Shown piece after piece: positions 1 through 12,369 of a stretch of DNA of 64,000 nucleotides. The DNA comes from Sphagnum compactum (taxonomy: Eukaryota > Bryophyta > Sphagnopsida > Sphagnales): contig OZ234493.1 of the NCBI GenBank assembly GCA_965153455.1, positions 21,318,213 to 21,382,212 on the forward strand. Reading direction: 5' to 3'. The notes beneath the pieces are model-generated. The model made no database searches. It was not told the DNA's origin and was given only the letters and a program-made list of their open reading frames with translations. Made by a program: the position numbers and the translations under genes. Position 1 is the stretch's first letter, and the number at the start of each line of letters is the position of its first letter.

Positions 1-1190
1 AAAAATCTAGAAACAATTAAAATTCACTATTGAATGATCACAAGTTGCATTATTTATGAATAATGATAAGTAATGTGAACCACATCAATTATCATAATAA
101 ATGTAAATAGTCTAATTATAAAATGATTGGTGTTGTCTTACAAATAAATTTCGATCCATGAAATTTTGATTCTTGTACAAGTTGCATGTAGAATATGGTT
201 TAAAGTTTTTGGTGAAGGTTTCAATTATACAAATCAAATTTTTGTTAAAATTTCTAACGTAAGGTAAAGTTCAAGGTGAATCATTTCCAAAATATGGGGG
301 CCTAGGACAAGGTAATACTTTAGTACCTTGGCCAATTCGACACAAATTATATGATTTTTAGAAATGTTGAATTTTCAAAAATTATTTCTTCCAATCAAAA
401 AAATATAATGAAAGAAAAGAATGGATATTTAAGAATATTCCATTTGTTGAGATGAATGTTTCAAAATTAATTAATTATTCAACGGACATGTGTTGAAATG
501 GCCAAGGTACTACGGTAGTCAAGTCTAGGTTTTAACCATACATTTTTGTAATGTCACCACCCAACACCACAAGAAAGTATGGACACAATTCACTAAACAT
601 TTAGTTCATTTTGTAGTGAAATTCATGGAAACTCATTAAAATAAAATTGTAAGGGGAAATGTGAACAACAAATGAACAATTAATGAATTAGGAAACATGT
701 TATTGACAAAGTGGAGTTATGTAGTTTGTACCAATGTTATCCAATTCTTGATTTTGAAAAAAAAAACCTTTGGTTTTAGTTTTTAAATCTTTTTTGTGTT
801 TAATAGAACCTCCAATGTAATTTTGAAAATGGTTTTGTGGATTTTTGATATTTCCCCAAAAGAATGAAGCCTAGTCTAATTTAAGATTGGGTTCACTTCC
901 ATCTACATTGCACCCATTTAAAGTCTTTTTTTGTTATATTAATTTTGTTCAAGTAATGTACATGCCCAAGAATGAAGATTCTGTGTTAATTCTAGCAAAG
1001 ATGGTACAACAAAACTTGTTTAAGTGGATGACAATCCCAAGAGACATTTATATCTTGCAAGATGATTTTTTAAAAATTAAACTTGAAATTTTATGTTGCA
1101 AGATCATCAAGACAATGCAAAACTCAAATTCATTTACAAGATGATCAAAAACAAAAATATAAGTTGTGGAATGTAACATGGATATCAAAC
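1..1190. other. AT-rich intergenic DNA, no gene seen
   Basis: Very AT-rich sequence with poly-A and poly-T runs and frequent stops in all frames. A short open frame at 887-1144 has no recognisable domain and looks like chance. No repeat family or transposon protein could be read on either strand. Confidence 0.6.
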
Positions 1191-1204
1191 ATCACACAAC
1201 CTAC

Positions 1205-1522
1205 ACAAAAATTCTCATCAGAATTTTGATTGTCTAATTTCACAAATCGTCAAAATGTGAGAATAAACAAAACACACAACATTGTCATGACAAATTTGAT
1301 GAAATAATTTCATAAATTGTCAAAACATGATGAGTACACACAAACACAAAAATTGTCATGACATGATCAAAAGCATGTGCAATTTATTATCAGAACACAT
1401 GAAATCATAATGAATAAACATTGTAAACATATAATTGTCATGACATTATCAAAAAACATTGTTGACATAATTAGAAATTACTCATAACATCATGATGGGT
1501 AAACAAACATTATCATGTCACA
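1205..1522. repeat. Degenerate tandem repeat, unit about 71-82 bp
   Basis: The phrase ATTGTCATGACA, built on the palindrome TGTCATGACA, recurs at 1281, 1352 and 1434, and a degraded ATTATCATGTCACA lies at 1509, so spacing is 71, 82 and 75 bp. Between these anchors the units share a CATGAT-GAGTA-AACACAAAC-like stretch. The copies have diverged, so the array is old. No coding potential is seen. Confidence 0.6.
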
Positions 1523-2655
1523 TATTATTTTGTGACTATTGATTCATTTCAAGAACTCAAAATTGTAGGTTAGACACCCACCTTATAAATTCACCTTGTA
1601 GACTGTAGATAAAAGAATTGGTAAATTGAAGTTGAAATTTTATAGTCATGGAAGTGGAAATTCAATTTCATGAGAAGTCTATTTGATCATGTAATTTTGT
1701 TTTGATATTGTAGGATTCATGGAGCAAATGAAAATGAATGTTGTTCATACATGATTGTTTAGATTTTTTAAAATCATATCTTAATCAAATATGTACAAAA
1801 TGAATGCATGTATTCAAAAAATAGATTTAAAATTAAAACCTTACAATACTTTTGAAAAAAAATTTAAGTAATTTTTGTTTTAATTTATCCATAGTCAACT
1901 AACATATGTAAAATAATTGATTATTTTAAAGATGTTTTCCCCAATAAATCAAATTAAATAATTTTATAAAATATATGTGCCTATACCATATGGGTCATTA
2001 TAGATTAAGTGTATGAAATATTGTATATATGGTTGTATCAAATATGCAATCCATCCATATTTGAACCAAAGGCCCAATGGAAGCAACTCTAATGTCTTTG
2101 CCATCAAACTAAAAAGCCCCACCAAGGTTACACAAAGGCAAAATACAAAGAATTTTTTTTAAATTAAAATTATATATAGCATTGAATATGTTTGGGAATT
2201 AAATCTTTGACATGCCTTTTTTTTTTCAGTTTTTGTTGACATGAAACAAATAAAAACATGCTTTTCAAGATTTTTCAAAATTTTATTAAAAATTTAATTT
2301 ATGAAATTTTAAATTATATTTAAAACTATTTTGAAATTCAATTATTTTCCATGATTCAAATTTAATTAATTTTATAGAAAATATTTGCTTGAATTGACAT
2401 ATGATTTTTTTTAACTGCTTTAGTTCAACATGAATTTAATACCATTTTTTAAGCTTTCAAATTTTTATTTTGGTTATATGAAATACTTAAAAATTAACAT
2501 TCAAGGATAAGTTATTCTAAACTTTCACCTTTTTAACAAGTTCTTGCAATTAATAATGAAAGAAAATGAATAATCAATGCCACTCACATACATGAAAATC
2601 AAATTGAATTTTAGTTGAACCAAATTTAATGCAAATACTTGAAATGAAATCACCT
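1523..2655. other. AT-rich intergenic DNA, nothing recognised
   Basis: Long A/T runs and short imperfect repeats only. There is no open frame with domain character and no transposon protein fragment that I can read on either strand. Confidence 0.55.
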
Positions 2656-2659
2656 TTCG

Positions 2660-2775
2660 TTGATATCATGTAAAATGCAATGTGGTGTAATGTGGATTGT
2701 GTGTAGTGTCATGTGCATTGCATGTAATGGGATGTGTGTTGTGTGTAATTGGATGTGCATCATATGTGATGTTCA
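2660..2775. repeat. TG-rich simple-sequence tract
   Basis: A run of loosely periodic TGTGTAATGTGG / ATGTGTGTTGTGTG units, with TG or ATG every few bases. A short frame at 2697-2903 (MCVVSCALHVMGCVLCVIG) is simply the translation of this tract and is not considered a gene. Confidence 0.6.
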
Positions 2776-3595
2776 TTCACAAGTGTCGTTATGATTTGTG
2801 TGAAATATCATCCCATCATTTTCACTCAAATGACAATTTAATGAAATGGACGCATAAATGCATTCATGTTTTGTTTGTAGTTCATGGGCTTTATTCATTC
2901 TAAACCATGGATGCCTTGTTGTGCATGAGTATGAATGTGGGTATCCTAAGCTATTTAGAATTTTAGTTAGGATGAGTTAGTTTGCCTAATTCCTAGGATA
3001 GCTAGGCATTCTAAATAAGATAAGTTTGGTAGCTTTGGGTTTTGGACATGAAAATTTTGGGGATTTATAGGGGCTGTGTTGGACAACCAATTTTGAGATG
3101 TACAAGGGTAATTATGACCTTAGATGATGACAAGGGTCCATTTAGATTAGGGCATGTCGATTACGGTTATGGCATTTTTTAAACTACTAAACCCTAAACC
3201 TTATATGTCATCAGTTCAAGTGGTGGAGTTCCTTTAGTTTTTCTTTTGGTGTTTTTGGTGCTTTAGTAAGATAATGCAAAAATCATAAGGAGATGAAAAA
3301 AGGGGAACTTGGGAAGCAAATATGTTATGGCAAAAAATGCCGTGATTACATATATTTGTGGCCATTGGTATGGAATAACAAAGAGGCCATTCATTAGCTA
3401 TTAACTATGCAATAACAAAAGGGCCATACTCCATGGACAATGATTTCTCACAAGATTTTTTGTACAACAAAGTTGTCCTTAAAGTCAGACGATTAGGGGC
3501 CGAGAACGGCCAGTCTCAGCATAATAGGGCATCGAATGCGTAACTGGGAACGAAAATTTACAAAACGAAATAACTGGGACGCAAACTATTTTCTC
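2776..3595. other. Intergenic DNA, nothing recognised
   Basis: AT-rich sequence that becomes more GC-rich from about 3480 on the approach to the repeat at 3596. The segment 3480-3595 may belong to the same insertion as that repeat, but it has no counterpart at the other copies that I can align. Confidence 0.45.
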
Positions 3596-3836
3596 CACCA
3601 ATTTTGGTGGTAAAACTGAGTTTCATCATCCTCTCTTTCCTTTTTCCTGAGCGCCTCCACTGCTACTATATATATTTTTTCACTGCTCCTCCTGCCTATA
3701 CAACTACTATAATTACTCTCGAACCTTGTGCACTAAATGCTGAGTTTCAGCATTTCATCATACTGAGATTTAATAAAATTTCTTTACTTTGGGGTTACTC
3801 GTGAAAGAGGGGATAGGGGGTGAAAGAGAGGGTGAC
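3596..3836 (+). repeat. Repeat family A, copy 1 (hairpin-bearing dispersed repeat)
   Basis: First of four copies of a ~240-bp repeat. Shared landmarks in order are TTTTGGTGGTAAA(A)CTGAGTTTC, a pyrimidine-rich stretch ending GAGCGCCTCCACTGCT, CTACATATATTT-CACTGCTCCTCC, ATTACTCTCGAACCTTGTGC, a hairpin with 9-nt arms AAATGCTGA and TCAGCATTT at 3735-3755, then TTAATAAAATTT and a purine-rich tail GTGAAAGAG...GGGTGAC. The hairpin arms are perfect here. The AATAAA-like motif could be a polyadenylation signal, suggesting a retroelement end, but no coding part or terminal structure is seen. Family unknown to me. Confidence 0.75.
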
Positions 3837-4338
3837 TTTTATGGATAACTTTAATGTAGTTGTCTGGCCAATCCAGTTTGAGCAGCTTTTTTCTTTTGCT
3901 TTCATTGTTGATTATAACTTTAGGAGTGTGATATATAGAGGCTATTGGCAGTCCAAAACTTTCCAAAACTCTTTCACACGTCACCCATGTGGTTCCATAG
4001 CAAGTGCTTCTAACCCCCAACCTAACCTGACATGCAGTATTCGTCTTATATGCCCATTTCTACATTTAACAAACCAATTTCACATTGGCCCCCATCACAT
4101 CACATGATATAGTTTGGTGTGCTCCTCAGAATGATTGCATATGCCTCATCATCATTGTCAAATGATGTCTTAAAATGGACACATCCAAGGAATCCTTTAT
4201 GTCACATTAGTGGACCCTTTTGGGTTTGGTTCAAATGGGATCATCTTCTTCAAGACTTTAAAGGATAGAGATTTCCATAAAATCTCTTCAAAAATTGGAG
4301 AGGCATGATTTTCAAAAAAAATGGAGTTGCAAATGTCT

Positions 4339-4690
4339 TTTTTTCATATGACATGAAAAGACATTGATTGATTGAAATGGCTAAATGGGAAGATGGTCAC
4401 TAAGATGGCCAATGGGAAATTCCTTATGCATTTTCTCATAACATCAAGAGGCAAATGCATTTTTTCATATGACATGAAGAGGCATTGATCAATTGAATTA
4501 ACTAAATGAAAGGATGGCCCATGGGAAATTCTCTCATGCATTTTCTTGTGAAATGCATTTTTTCATGTGACATGAAGAGGCATTGATCGGTTGAGTTAGC
4601 TACATGAAAGGATGGCTAATAGGAAATTCTCCTATGCATTTTCTCCTAACATGAAAATGCAAATGCATTTATTCATGTGATATGAAGTGT
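4339..4690. repeat. Minisatellite, about 3.3 units of 98-121 bp
   Basis: Units begin TTTTTCATATGACATGAA(G)AGGCATTGAT at about 4340, 4461, 4559 and, degraded, 4669. Each continues with AACTAAATG-AAGGATGG, GGGAAATTCTC, and ATGCATTTTCTC. Length differs between units because of indels near the end of each unit. An open frame on the minus strand (4344-4541) is only the translation of the repeat. Confidence 0.8.
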
Positions 4691-5974
4691 CAATATGATG
4701 AAAAAACACAATTCAAGTGTCAGTATGTATGATGAAAAGGTAAATGTGAACTCAAATGTTAGTACGATGAAGAAACATTGATTTGTTGAAAAATCAATTT
4801 TCCAATGCAATGTTTAAGTAATTTTCAATGATGAAAATCATTGTAAATTCAATAACTTTTGCTTAGTTGATCAAAAAATTGTGAAATGACCACCATGCAC
4901 ATTACTCATTGTGGGATTTCCAACGATACCAAAAGTGAAATGAAGGGCCCCATGGTTCAAGAAGGTTAATGATCACAAACAAAAGAAAACAAACTTTTAT
5001 TTTAATATACAAGTTAACGGGTAATTATTTCATTTATTCTCTCTATCTTATCCCTATAGTTTATAAATATTAAAAAATTAAAATTTTGATTTACACATAT
5101 TTATAAAATATTTTATTTTCAAGGATTCATAATTAAAGATTCAATCATGTAGGCAAATGATTCATATTAGCACGATTGGACCTAAGTACAATTAAGGACA
5201 ACCATCTTACATCATCTATATAGGCAAAATGAATCCTACAATTAACAATTTATTCATATCATATTTCATAATTGTTGCATACTTCGGATTCAACATGTAC
5301 AATGCTTGATGGGTTGTTGGAATCACAATGTTTAGCTCAATGAGTAAGTCCACAATAAAATGATTGGGTACAAATGTAGAAAAATGTTTAATATTTCTTA
5401 CCTTACAAAAGGAATTTAAGTTGGTGTTGATTTTTTTTGATTTGCTTATATTAAAAAAAACTCATAATATATGATGGGAACATGTGAATAAATTGAAATC
5501 AATGGAATAAATTTTTAAAATATCCAAAATCATTTTAAAAATAGGGTCAAAAGACTTGTAAAATGATTTGAAAAGATTTGAAAATGACATGTTTTTGAAA
5601 AAAAATCATATAAGCCTCAATTTTTTTAAATGATAAACATCTTTAAAAATATTTGAAAATATTTTTACATATCTTTTCTAGATTTTTAAAATAATATTTC
5701 AAGAATATTTTAAATTAAACAATCATTTGAAAGTAGTTAAATAGATGAATGATGGTCATTTTATTGTGGATTTACCCCAATATGAAGTTGAATTATATAT
5801 AGAGATATTCATTTCAAATCCTTGTAGTTTGATACATATATATCCTTGAATTTGTGAAATAAATTTTCAGCAAATTATTTTTCATCACTTTAAATGTCAT
5901 AATGTAAAGATTCCATGCATAAAGATTTTGAATTGATCCTTAATCAAATATACTAGTTTAGTAGTTCTCTACTC
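4691..5974. other. AT-rich intergenic DNA, nothing recognised
   Basis: AT-rich sequence with long A and T runs. Both strands were read for transposon motifs and none was found up to the gypsy fossil that begins at about 5975. Confidence 0.5.
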
Positions 5975-6660
5975 TACTCGGAAGTTGTATTATGTAGGTT
6001 TGGGTAATGGAAAACTTAATTTGTACGTTAGTTCATTAATCATGATGTTGACATTAGAACCTCCATCAAACATTTTTCACCAATTTTTTTATCGATTTGA
6101 ACAAAAAATTTAGCCACTTGATAATCTATGGTGACTACAACAATTTGTAATATGTTTGATTGTAAATGTTGTTATTGGTTTTGTTGTGGACAACAATTTG
6201 TCACCAATATATTGTTTTAAATTTCGAGCTTTAATTGAAAAAGTTGCCCCAAAGTGAGAACATACTTTGTGAACAACATTCATTTCCATTGTTTTCAAAT
6301 ATTTTTACTAGAGGTTGTACCTTGGGTCTATTGGCAAGTTTAACTAAGGTTGTATGAGATTCCATGGTATCATGTTCTATTATTAATAATCCATCCCAAT
6401 TAGTTTGTGGGTTACAATTGACAACTATATGCAAATCAAACGGAAGATTTTCCTTTTAAATTTCTTTGATAATTTTTACCAACAAATATTTTTGTAGTTT
6501 TTACTTTTAGCCCAATTTGTAAGTACTTTATGTTTATTTGGTTTTGTGTAGTGCTATGTCCAATGCATTTGCAAATGTTGAAATATTCATTATTTTGTTT
6601 TTTACCACTTATATCACATCTTCGGTCTTCCTTGATAGTTACAAGTTGATCCAACTATTG
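5975..6660 (-). pseudogene. Ty3/gypsy gag-protease fossil
   Basis: On the minus strand, about 6073 to 5990 reads MFDGGSNVNIM followed by INELTYKLSFPLPKPT. This matches the aspartic-protease region of plant Ty3/gypsy polyproteins, where D-G-G-S-G-V-N followed by a leucine-rich segment and PxP is typical. The catalytic D-G-G-S core is visible. Upstream on the same strand (about 6560) is NICKCIGHSTTQN, which resembles a CCHC zinc knuckle that has lost its first and last cysteines. Knuckle then protease is the correct order for gag-pol. The frame is broken by stops and shifts, and no reverse transcriptase could be read beyond 5975, so this is a truncated inactive remnant. The family assignment rests on motif recognition only. 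Confidence 0.55.
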
Positions 6661-6899
6661 GGATTAGTATCAACATTGCTGGATAGCTATTTAATGGTTT
6701 AGGTTGGTTATCTTGTAAGAACCATGGTAGTTAATATTTTAAATGATAATAGATAACCTTCAATGAGAATTGTCAATCCACTTGGATGTGAGAACCAACC
6801 ACCTTAAAATTGCTTAAGGTATCCTACATCCCAACCTTAGTACCTAGGGGTTAAAATGGTTAATGACCAAGTCCAATTCTCAACGTAAAGGTTATAACC

Positions 6900-7000
6900 A
6901 ACATTCTTATTAAAAAGTGTTCTCAAGATGGGGTTTGAACCCACAATTTGGTATTTAATGTATTTATGATAGTAGTCAACTACTACCATGTATACAATAA
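6900..7000 (-). mobile_element. Possible tRNA-derived SINE or tRNA fossil
   Basis: Read on the minus strand, GGGTTCAAACCCC (6931-6943) is a perfect RNA polymerase III B box. An imperfect A-box-like TGGTAGTAGTTG lies about 45 nt upstream (6978-6989), the normal spacing in a tRNA head. No cloverleaf could be folded by eye and no target duplication was found, so this may be coincidence. Confidence 0.3.
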
Positions 7001-8080
7001 CTTCCTCAAATTTTCCACAAGTGAATTTATGTGGTCCAATGGTGAAAACACTCCTCCCTCTTTTAGAGGTCATAGATTCAAACTTCAATTGTAAATCGAG
7101 CATAATATCTTTTTTTTTCAATTGATAAGATTTAGTGTTGGATGGTTATTAAATATCAATAGGTTTTAGGGTCTTCAAATTGGAGTTTTCATGTTTTCTT
7201 AGAATTGTTATTAGAACATAATTAGAAAACCAAATTAATTTCAAGTTGAATTTGAACCTAAAATGGGGATGCTACCCCATTTTGAAAAGGTTCGCATACC
7301 TTTTTTTAGGTATATAAATACAATTTTTTTATTTTAAAAAGTTGACCTTACATTTTAGACAAGTTATTTGATTTGATTAATGTACATAATTAATGTGACA
7401 TAATCTTTATCTTGGAGTATGTGCATTAGTAACTTAATTACTTTTTTTTTAGTATGTTGTGTGTAATGGCGATGGAACTAGTAGACCTTGTTTTAAAACT
7501 AGATTAACTATAAATTCTTTTTGGAAGTGATGAAAATCAAAGGTTTTAGAAATGCAAATAACCAATTTTGAAACCAAACCAAAGGTTTTATCATAAACGA
7601 AACAAAAATTGGGATTCAAGGTTCCTTTTGAAATCAAGAACTAGACAACACTAATGAAAACCATCATAGCTAAAAATGACCAATTCTTGTTTTTGGTTTA
7701 ATCTAAACCCTTGAGCAGGTATTAGTTTTTCTTCATTTATTTCAAAATTTGGGCTCGTTGTCATAACATCTTGTAAAACTAGTTCAATGGTTATCATTAT
7801 TTGAAGATGTTGAAAACTGCCCAATATTGGTCGATATTAGTGTTGGGCAATTTTCACATTTTTTACAGACTTGTCGAATTTGTGTTTTAGAATTTTTTAC
7901 AAGACCACCCTGATTTTTAAAATTATTTTCCAAGAGACTCAAGTAGGGTTTTAAAACTTTGAAAAAAAATTAAAATCAGTTGGGTTTCAAAGTGCAAGGT
8001 CTTGCACATTTCAGACCTATCGATGCTCAAAGGTGGTTTTCACAAATGACCATTCAATAAGATGAAACTTAGAAAACCAT
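7001..8080. other. AT-rich intergenic DNA, nothing recognised
   Basis: No open frame with domain character and no repeat shared with other parts of the window that I could see. Confidence 0.5.
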
Positions 8081-8296
8081 TAATTTTGTGGTAAACTGAG
8101 TTTCATCCAATTTTTATTTTTTGAACGCTTCCACTACTTCTACATATATTTTCACTACTCCTACATGTACAAGTATTATAATTACTTTTGAACCTTGAGC
8201 ATCAAATGTTGAATTTTAACATTTCATATCCAAATCGAATAAAATTTTCTTACCTCGGATACCTTTGAAAAATGGGTTTAATGGTGAAAGGAGACT
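8081..8296 (+). repeat. Repeat family A, copy 2
   Basis: Aligns with the copy at 3596 from TTTTGTGGTAAACTGAGTTTCATC through ACATATATTTTCACTACTCCT, TTGAACCTTGAGCATC, the hairpin (8204-8224; arms AAATGTTGA and TTAACATTT) and AATAAAATTTTCTTAC. It is more AT-rich than copies 1 and 4, mostly through C-to-T and G-to-A differences, as expected for an older methylated copy. Confidence 0.7.
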
Positions 8297-8452
8297 TTGT
8301 TTTGCCTTTTTCAAAAATGCCTCCATTGATTCTATGTCGTATATTTTCACTATTTTGATTTATACAACTAACTATTCTCGAACCTTATGCATTAAATGTT
8401 AAATTTCAACATTTCATACTCAAATTAAATAAAATTTCCTTAAAGTGACAGT
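8297..8452 (+). repeat. Repeat family A, copy 3 (partial, adjacent to copy 2)
   Basis: A second partial copy immediately downstream, starting within the pyrimidine-rich part (TGCCTTTTTCAAAAATGCCTCC) and running through TATTTTCACTATT, ATTCTCGAACCTTATGCATT, the hairpin (8394-8414; arms AAATGTTAA and TCAACATTT) and AAATAAAATTTCCTTA. Two copies head to tail suggest tandem duplication or insertion of one copy beside another. Confidence 0.65.
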
Positions 8453-11400
8453 TAAGTATAATTAAACAAAATACTAGGCAAAAATTGAAACTTTGACCTT
8501 GATAGGGTATCATTTAAAAATAAAATAAAATAAGGACATGGTTTCAACTAACTAGTTCTCAATCTAATGATATTTAGTGAACAAGTTTCAAATAGGCTAT
8601 GATCTGGGTAATACTTGAGGTATTCAACTTGAAAGCCGACTTGACACCTTGCTCGGTTTTAAATCATTTGCTTATACCCACCCAACACGAGTTAATACTT
8701 CGACAAAACATGACCTTCAAAGTTGATGATGTTCTTTTGATAAATCAAAATAACTTTGTTATGTACAATTAAAGCTCATTTTTTCATTGTTATAATAACA
8801 ACCTTTAAGCATGAGCTTGTAAACATGTTTGAAAAAAATGATTGATTAGTTATTGATCATTAATCTTTTGTTCCGAACAATTGGCCAATTTTTAAATTCA
8901 TTCATAATAGACCTTCACTTGTTTTATAAGTTTTTATTTGAATCCCTTAAGCATCATGTAGACCTATTTGTCATTTAGCACTATGGGGTTTTCTTTGTAT
9001 AATGCCTTTGTAAACTTATCAAAAGTGAACCTTGGATGATTTTGAATATAATATTTCTTTCCATTCAAAAACAAAGTCCCTTAAAATAAACATAAACAAG
9101 TTTATAATGCCATTGTTTTTCATTTCACCATTTACTTTAAGGACATTTTTAAGAACTCGTGCATGTGTGCATTTAGATTTAAATCAATGACATATACATG
9201 ATATTGCAATGGCTTTCTAGTTGTTAGTTTTATTCCATATGTCAATATTGGTGGTCATGGGGGATAATATCACAATGGGTAATATTGTCCTCATGCATGT
9301 CCTAGATTTGACCACCTTACTCAAGTCCCTACATAACCTCTTAGTTTCTTTTTTCTCTTCTTGGAAATCCTCTTGTAGGATTAAGGGGTTGGCTTCATAG
9401 TCCTCCACCTCCTTTCTAGATTTGAATGGCCGATTTCTTCTAGCCCTCCTAATTGATGGTTTCAATGGTCATTCATTTCTATTTCCCATACTAAACAACA
9501 TTCAAACACATGCTCTTGCCATATTCATTTTCCTAACATTTGTCATAATATATGGTCATGATTACTCATTAAATGTAAATTTTGACTATTTATAATGGCA
9601 ATCATCGAATTAATTGGAGCATGTTTTGTTCTTAACCTCAATGAGTTCTTTTAATAAAACTTGACATCCATGGTGTTGATTGTGCCTCCTTGGTAAGTTA
9701 CACTAATCTAAAATAATGTATGTAACCCCCAGGCTATTTATGTATGAAAAATAAGGTTATCACTAGATGGTGGTGGTGATTTTAATGACCAAGAAAATGG
9801 CCCAACTTCATTATGAGGGGGCAAGGATAGAGGGCACAAAGGTTTATATTTGAAATTCTTGGGAACCAGTAAAGGGGCCATAGTGCTTTAGATGACATAT
9901 TATGAAAGATTTTAGCATCAAACCTTAAACCCTTATAATAGGGTTTGCAAAACTTAAAGATCAAAATTAAAACCCTAGACATATGCAACATTCACACAAA
10001 AGGGGTCACGATTCAGGAAGGATAAAAGGAACTTGGAAAATATGTAAGAATGAAGCTCAAAAAACCCTTGAAATCATCAAAACCCTAAAATTTGCTACTG
10101 CACAAGACTTAAGCAAATAACATGTTGAGAATTGAACAATTCATGAATTAGAAAATGGTGAATGAGATGGAAAAACATGCTCTATGCAATGTGAATAAAT
10201 GCAACATAGACCTTGGTTCCCTTATAACTGAATAACATTGACCCTTGGGGCTTGGAATTTGGTGGATTCTAAGTTTGGAGTTCGAATTTTGGAGGCTACA
10301 TGAGTCACACAATGTGTGTTTAGACTTCAGTGACTTGTGAACTATAACCTTAGCTCCTAACTCTTGGGACTTGGTTGACCAATGCAACAACCTTGATAAT
10401 AAGTATTTCACATTAGAAGGTTCATACCTAAACTAAAAATGATTAGAAAACATTTGTGAGTGATGAAACTTTGATTCTAGAATGATGGAGTTACACATCA
10501 ACAAACACGACCCATGCATTCTTGAAGCTTTCCTTTGGGTTGTAAAGTACAATTGCCCATTGCAACTATTGAAGACTTTTCATTACTCCCACTTGCTCAC
10601 ATCTTGTAATCACCTCAAATAACCCCAAATGTAATCAAATTTCCAACCATAAGCTTCATAAAATTGCCAAAACAAAGATAAATAAATAAATGAATGGAAC
10701 AATGTTAGAACTTAACTATCATCATTTTGCAAATTACAATATAATGCAACGTACAATGCATCTTGTATAATCCTAGTGCATTCAAAAGTGTTGGTGAATT
10801 CTAGTTGTGTCGATGTCACAAGAAGCTGGCAAATTTTAGGTTTGTGTTTATAGCAAGTGCTAGTGATTGAGCTTTGAATTTGTAATGCATGGTGGCCAAA
10901 AGCTTTTGGTTGATGATCACAATGATGGTGAACAATAGGCAACAAAGGATATAAATAGTGGTGAGAGGTGGTTTAAAGTTTGCAAAACGATGGTGATGTT
11001 GCCATTTGTCACCAAGTGGATTAGGCTATTTAGGGCAAAATTTAAGGTTGGTGTTACAACATGCTTATCGTAGCTCCCTCACACATGTAAACTTTTAGCA
11101 AATTTTCATCCCAAAAACTAATTGGATATTATGGTAATATATGTTTCCAAAGAAAATTCTTAAATATGTAGGTGAGTTTTCAATTATAATTGCATATTAT
11201 TCCCATCACACATTTAGCGTAATTAAAGTTGGAGAATTCAAAACCAAATATTTTAGTGGTTTCATTAAACCTTGCATCAAATAATTACTTTTTGGTTGTG
11301 AGGGGTTAGGTGGTGTAGGAAAAATAGTTGTAAGGTTCAAATTAAATTTAAAGTGTGTTATTCATGAAATAATCAATTCATCACATGTTATTCAAGATTG

Positions 11401-12369
11401 GGTTCAGGAAAGACTTGATTGAAGAAAATATAAAGTAGTAGATTAATGATTAACACATGTGTTTCAAGATTAAAAACATGTCACAAAAGAAAAATAGAAA
11501 ACGAAAAAGTAAAAGTGATTCCTAAAAAGAAACCTAAGAGACCAAAATTGTTAGCCATTACCATGTTATAGAAAACATGAATGTCACAAAGGCAAGCTTG
11601 TGCTTATAATAGGAGGCCATGTTTAAGAAACAAGAAGACCAATTGGTGGAGGTTTTTTTTTATGGAGTTAATATTGGTTGTTGTGCAATGCAATAACACA
11701 TTTTGTGGTGTTGTGAACCACCTCCAAAAGGATGGTAGGCATAATCACCTTTTCAAGAACTTAGATGAAAGTTGAGAGACCTTGGTTGAAGCTTAAACTA
11801 AATAAGAAGACAAGTCACCTTGGATCCCCACAAGGTGTGCACAAGATAAGCTAAAAAAGGGCTACACATTTTGTGAAGGTTGCATGTCGACAATGGCCTT
11901 GTTAAAAAAAAACCCTAACATGGAGAAAAAAGTGTGAAGCTTTGCATGCTCAAAAGGAGGTTGGAAATGTTTTCAATGGGTGAAGACATGATAATAGGAA
12001 CCCATGGCATAATTTTGAGTTGTTGTGATTAGTCCTAACTAGTCTTAATGTGGCAATATGAGATAAGTGAAAAAGCCTTGAAATAATGTTGAACAATATA
12101 ATTTAAACAATTTTTACACATGATAACAATTTGTTGCAAAACATTGGTTATGGGTTTTCAAATGTGTTGAAAGGTATTCTATATTCATTGGATTATTTTC
12201 AAATTTATCCAAATGCTAAATTGATATATTAGAAATGGTGTTGTAAACACAACACACATTTTCAACATTAATTTAGTTCATAAAACTTGTAAACGTTAAA
12301 AAAAGGATTGGTTATGCTCAAATTTGATGCTAAAGGTGCAATTACACCTCAATAATGTCATCGCACAAC
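8453..12369. other. Intergenic DNA, no gene recognised
   Basis: AT-rich sequence with several short open frames. One at 9217-9465 (minus) encodes a Lys/Arg/Glu-rich stretch (RRARRNRPFKSRKEVEDYEA) of unknown nature. Others at 9782-9991, 10148-10411 and 10712-10945 (minus) and 11581-11775 (plus) show no domain. No splice-consistent gene model could be built. The last 600 bases could hold an unreadable N-terminal part of the transposase fossil that follows. Confidence 0.45.
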
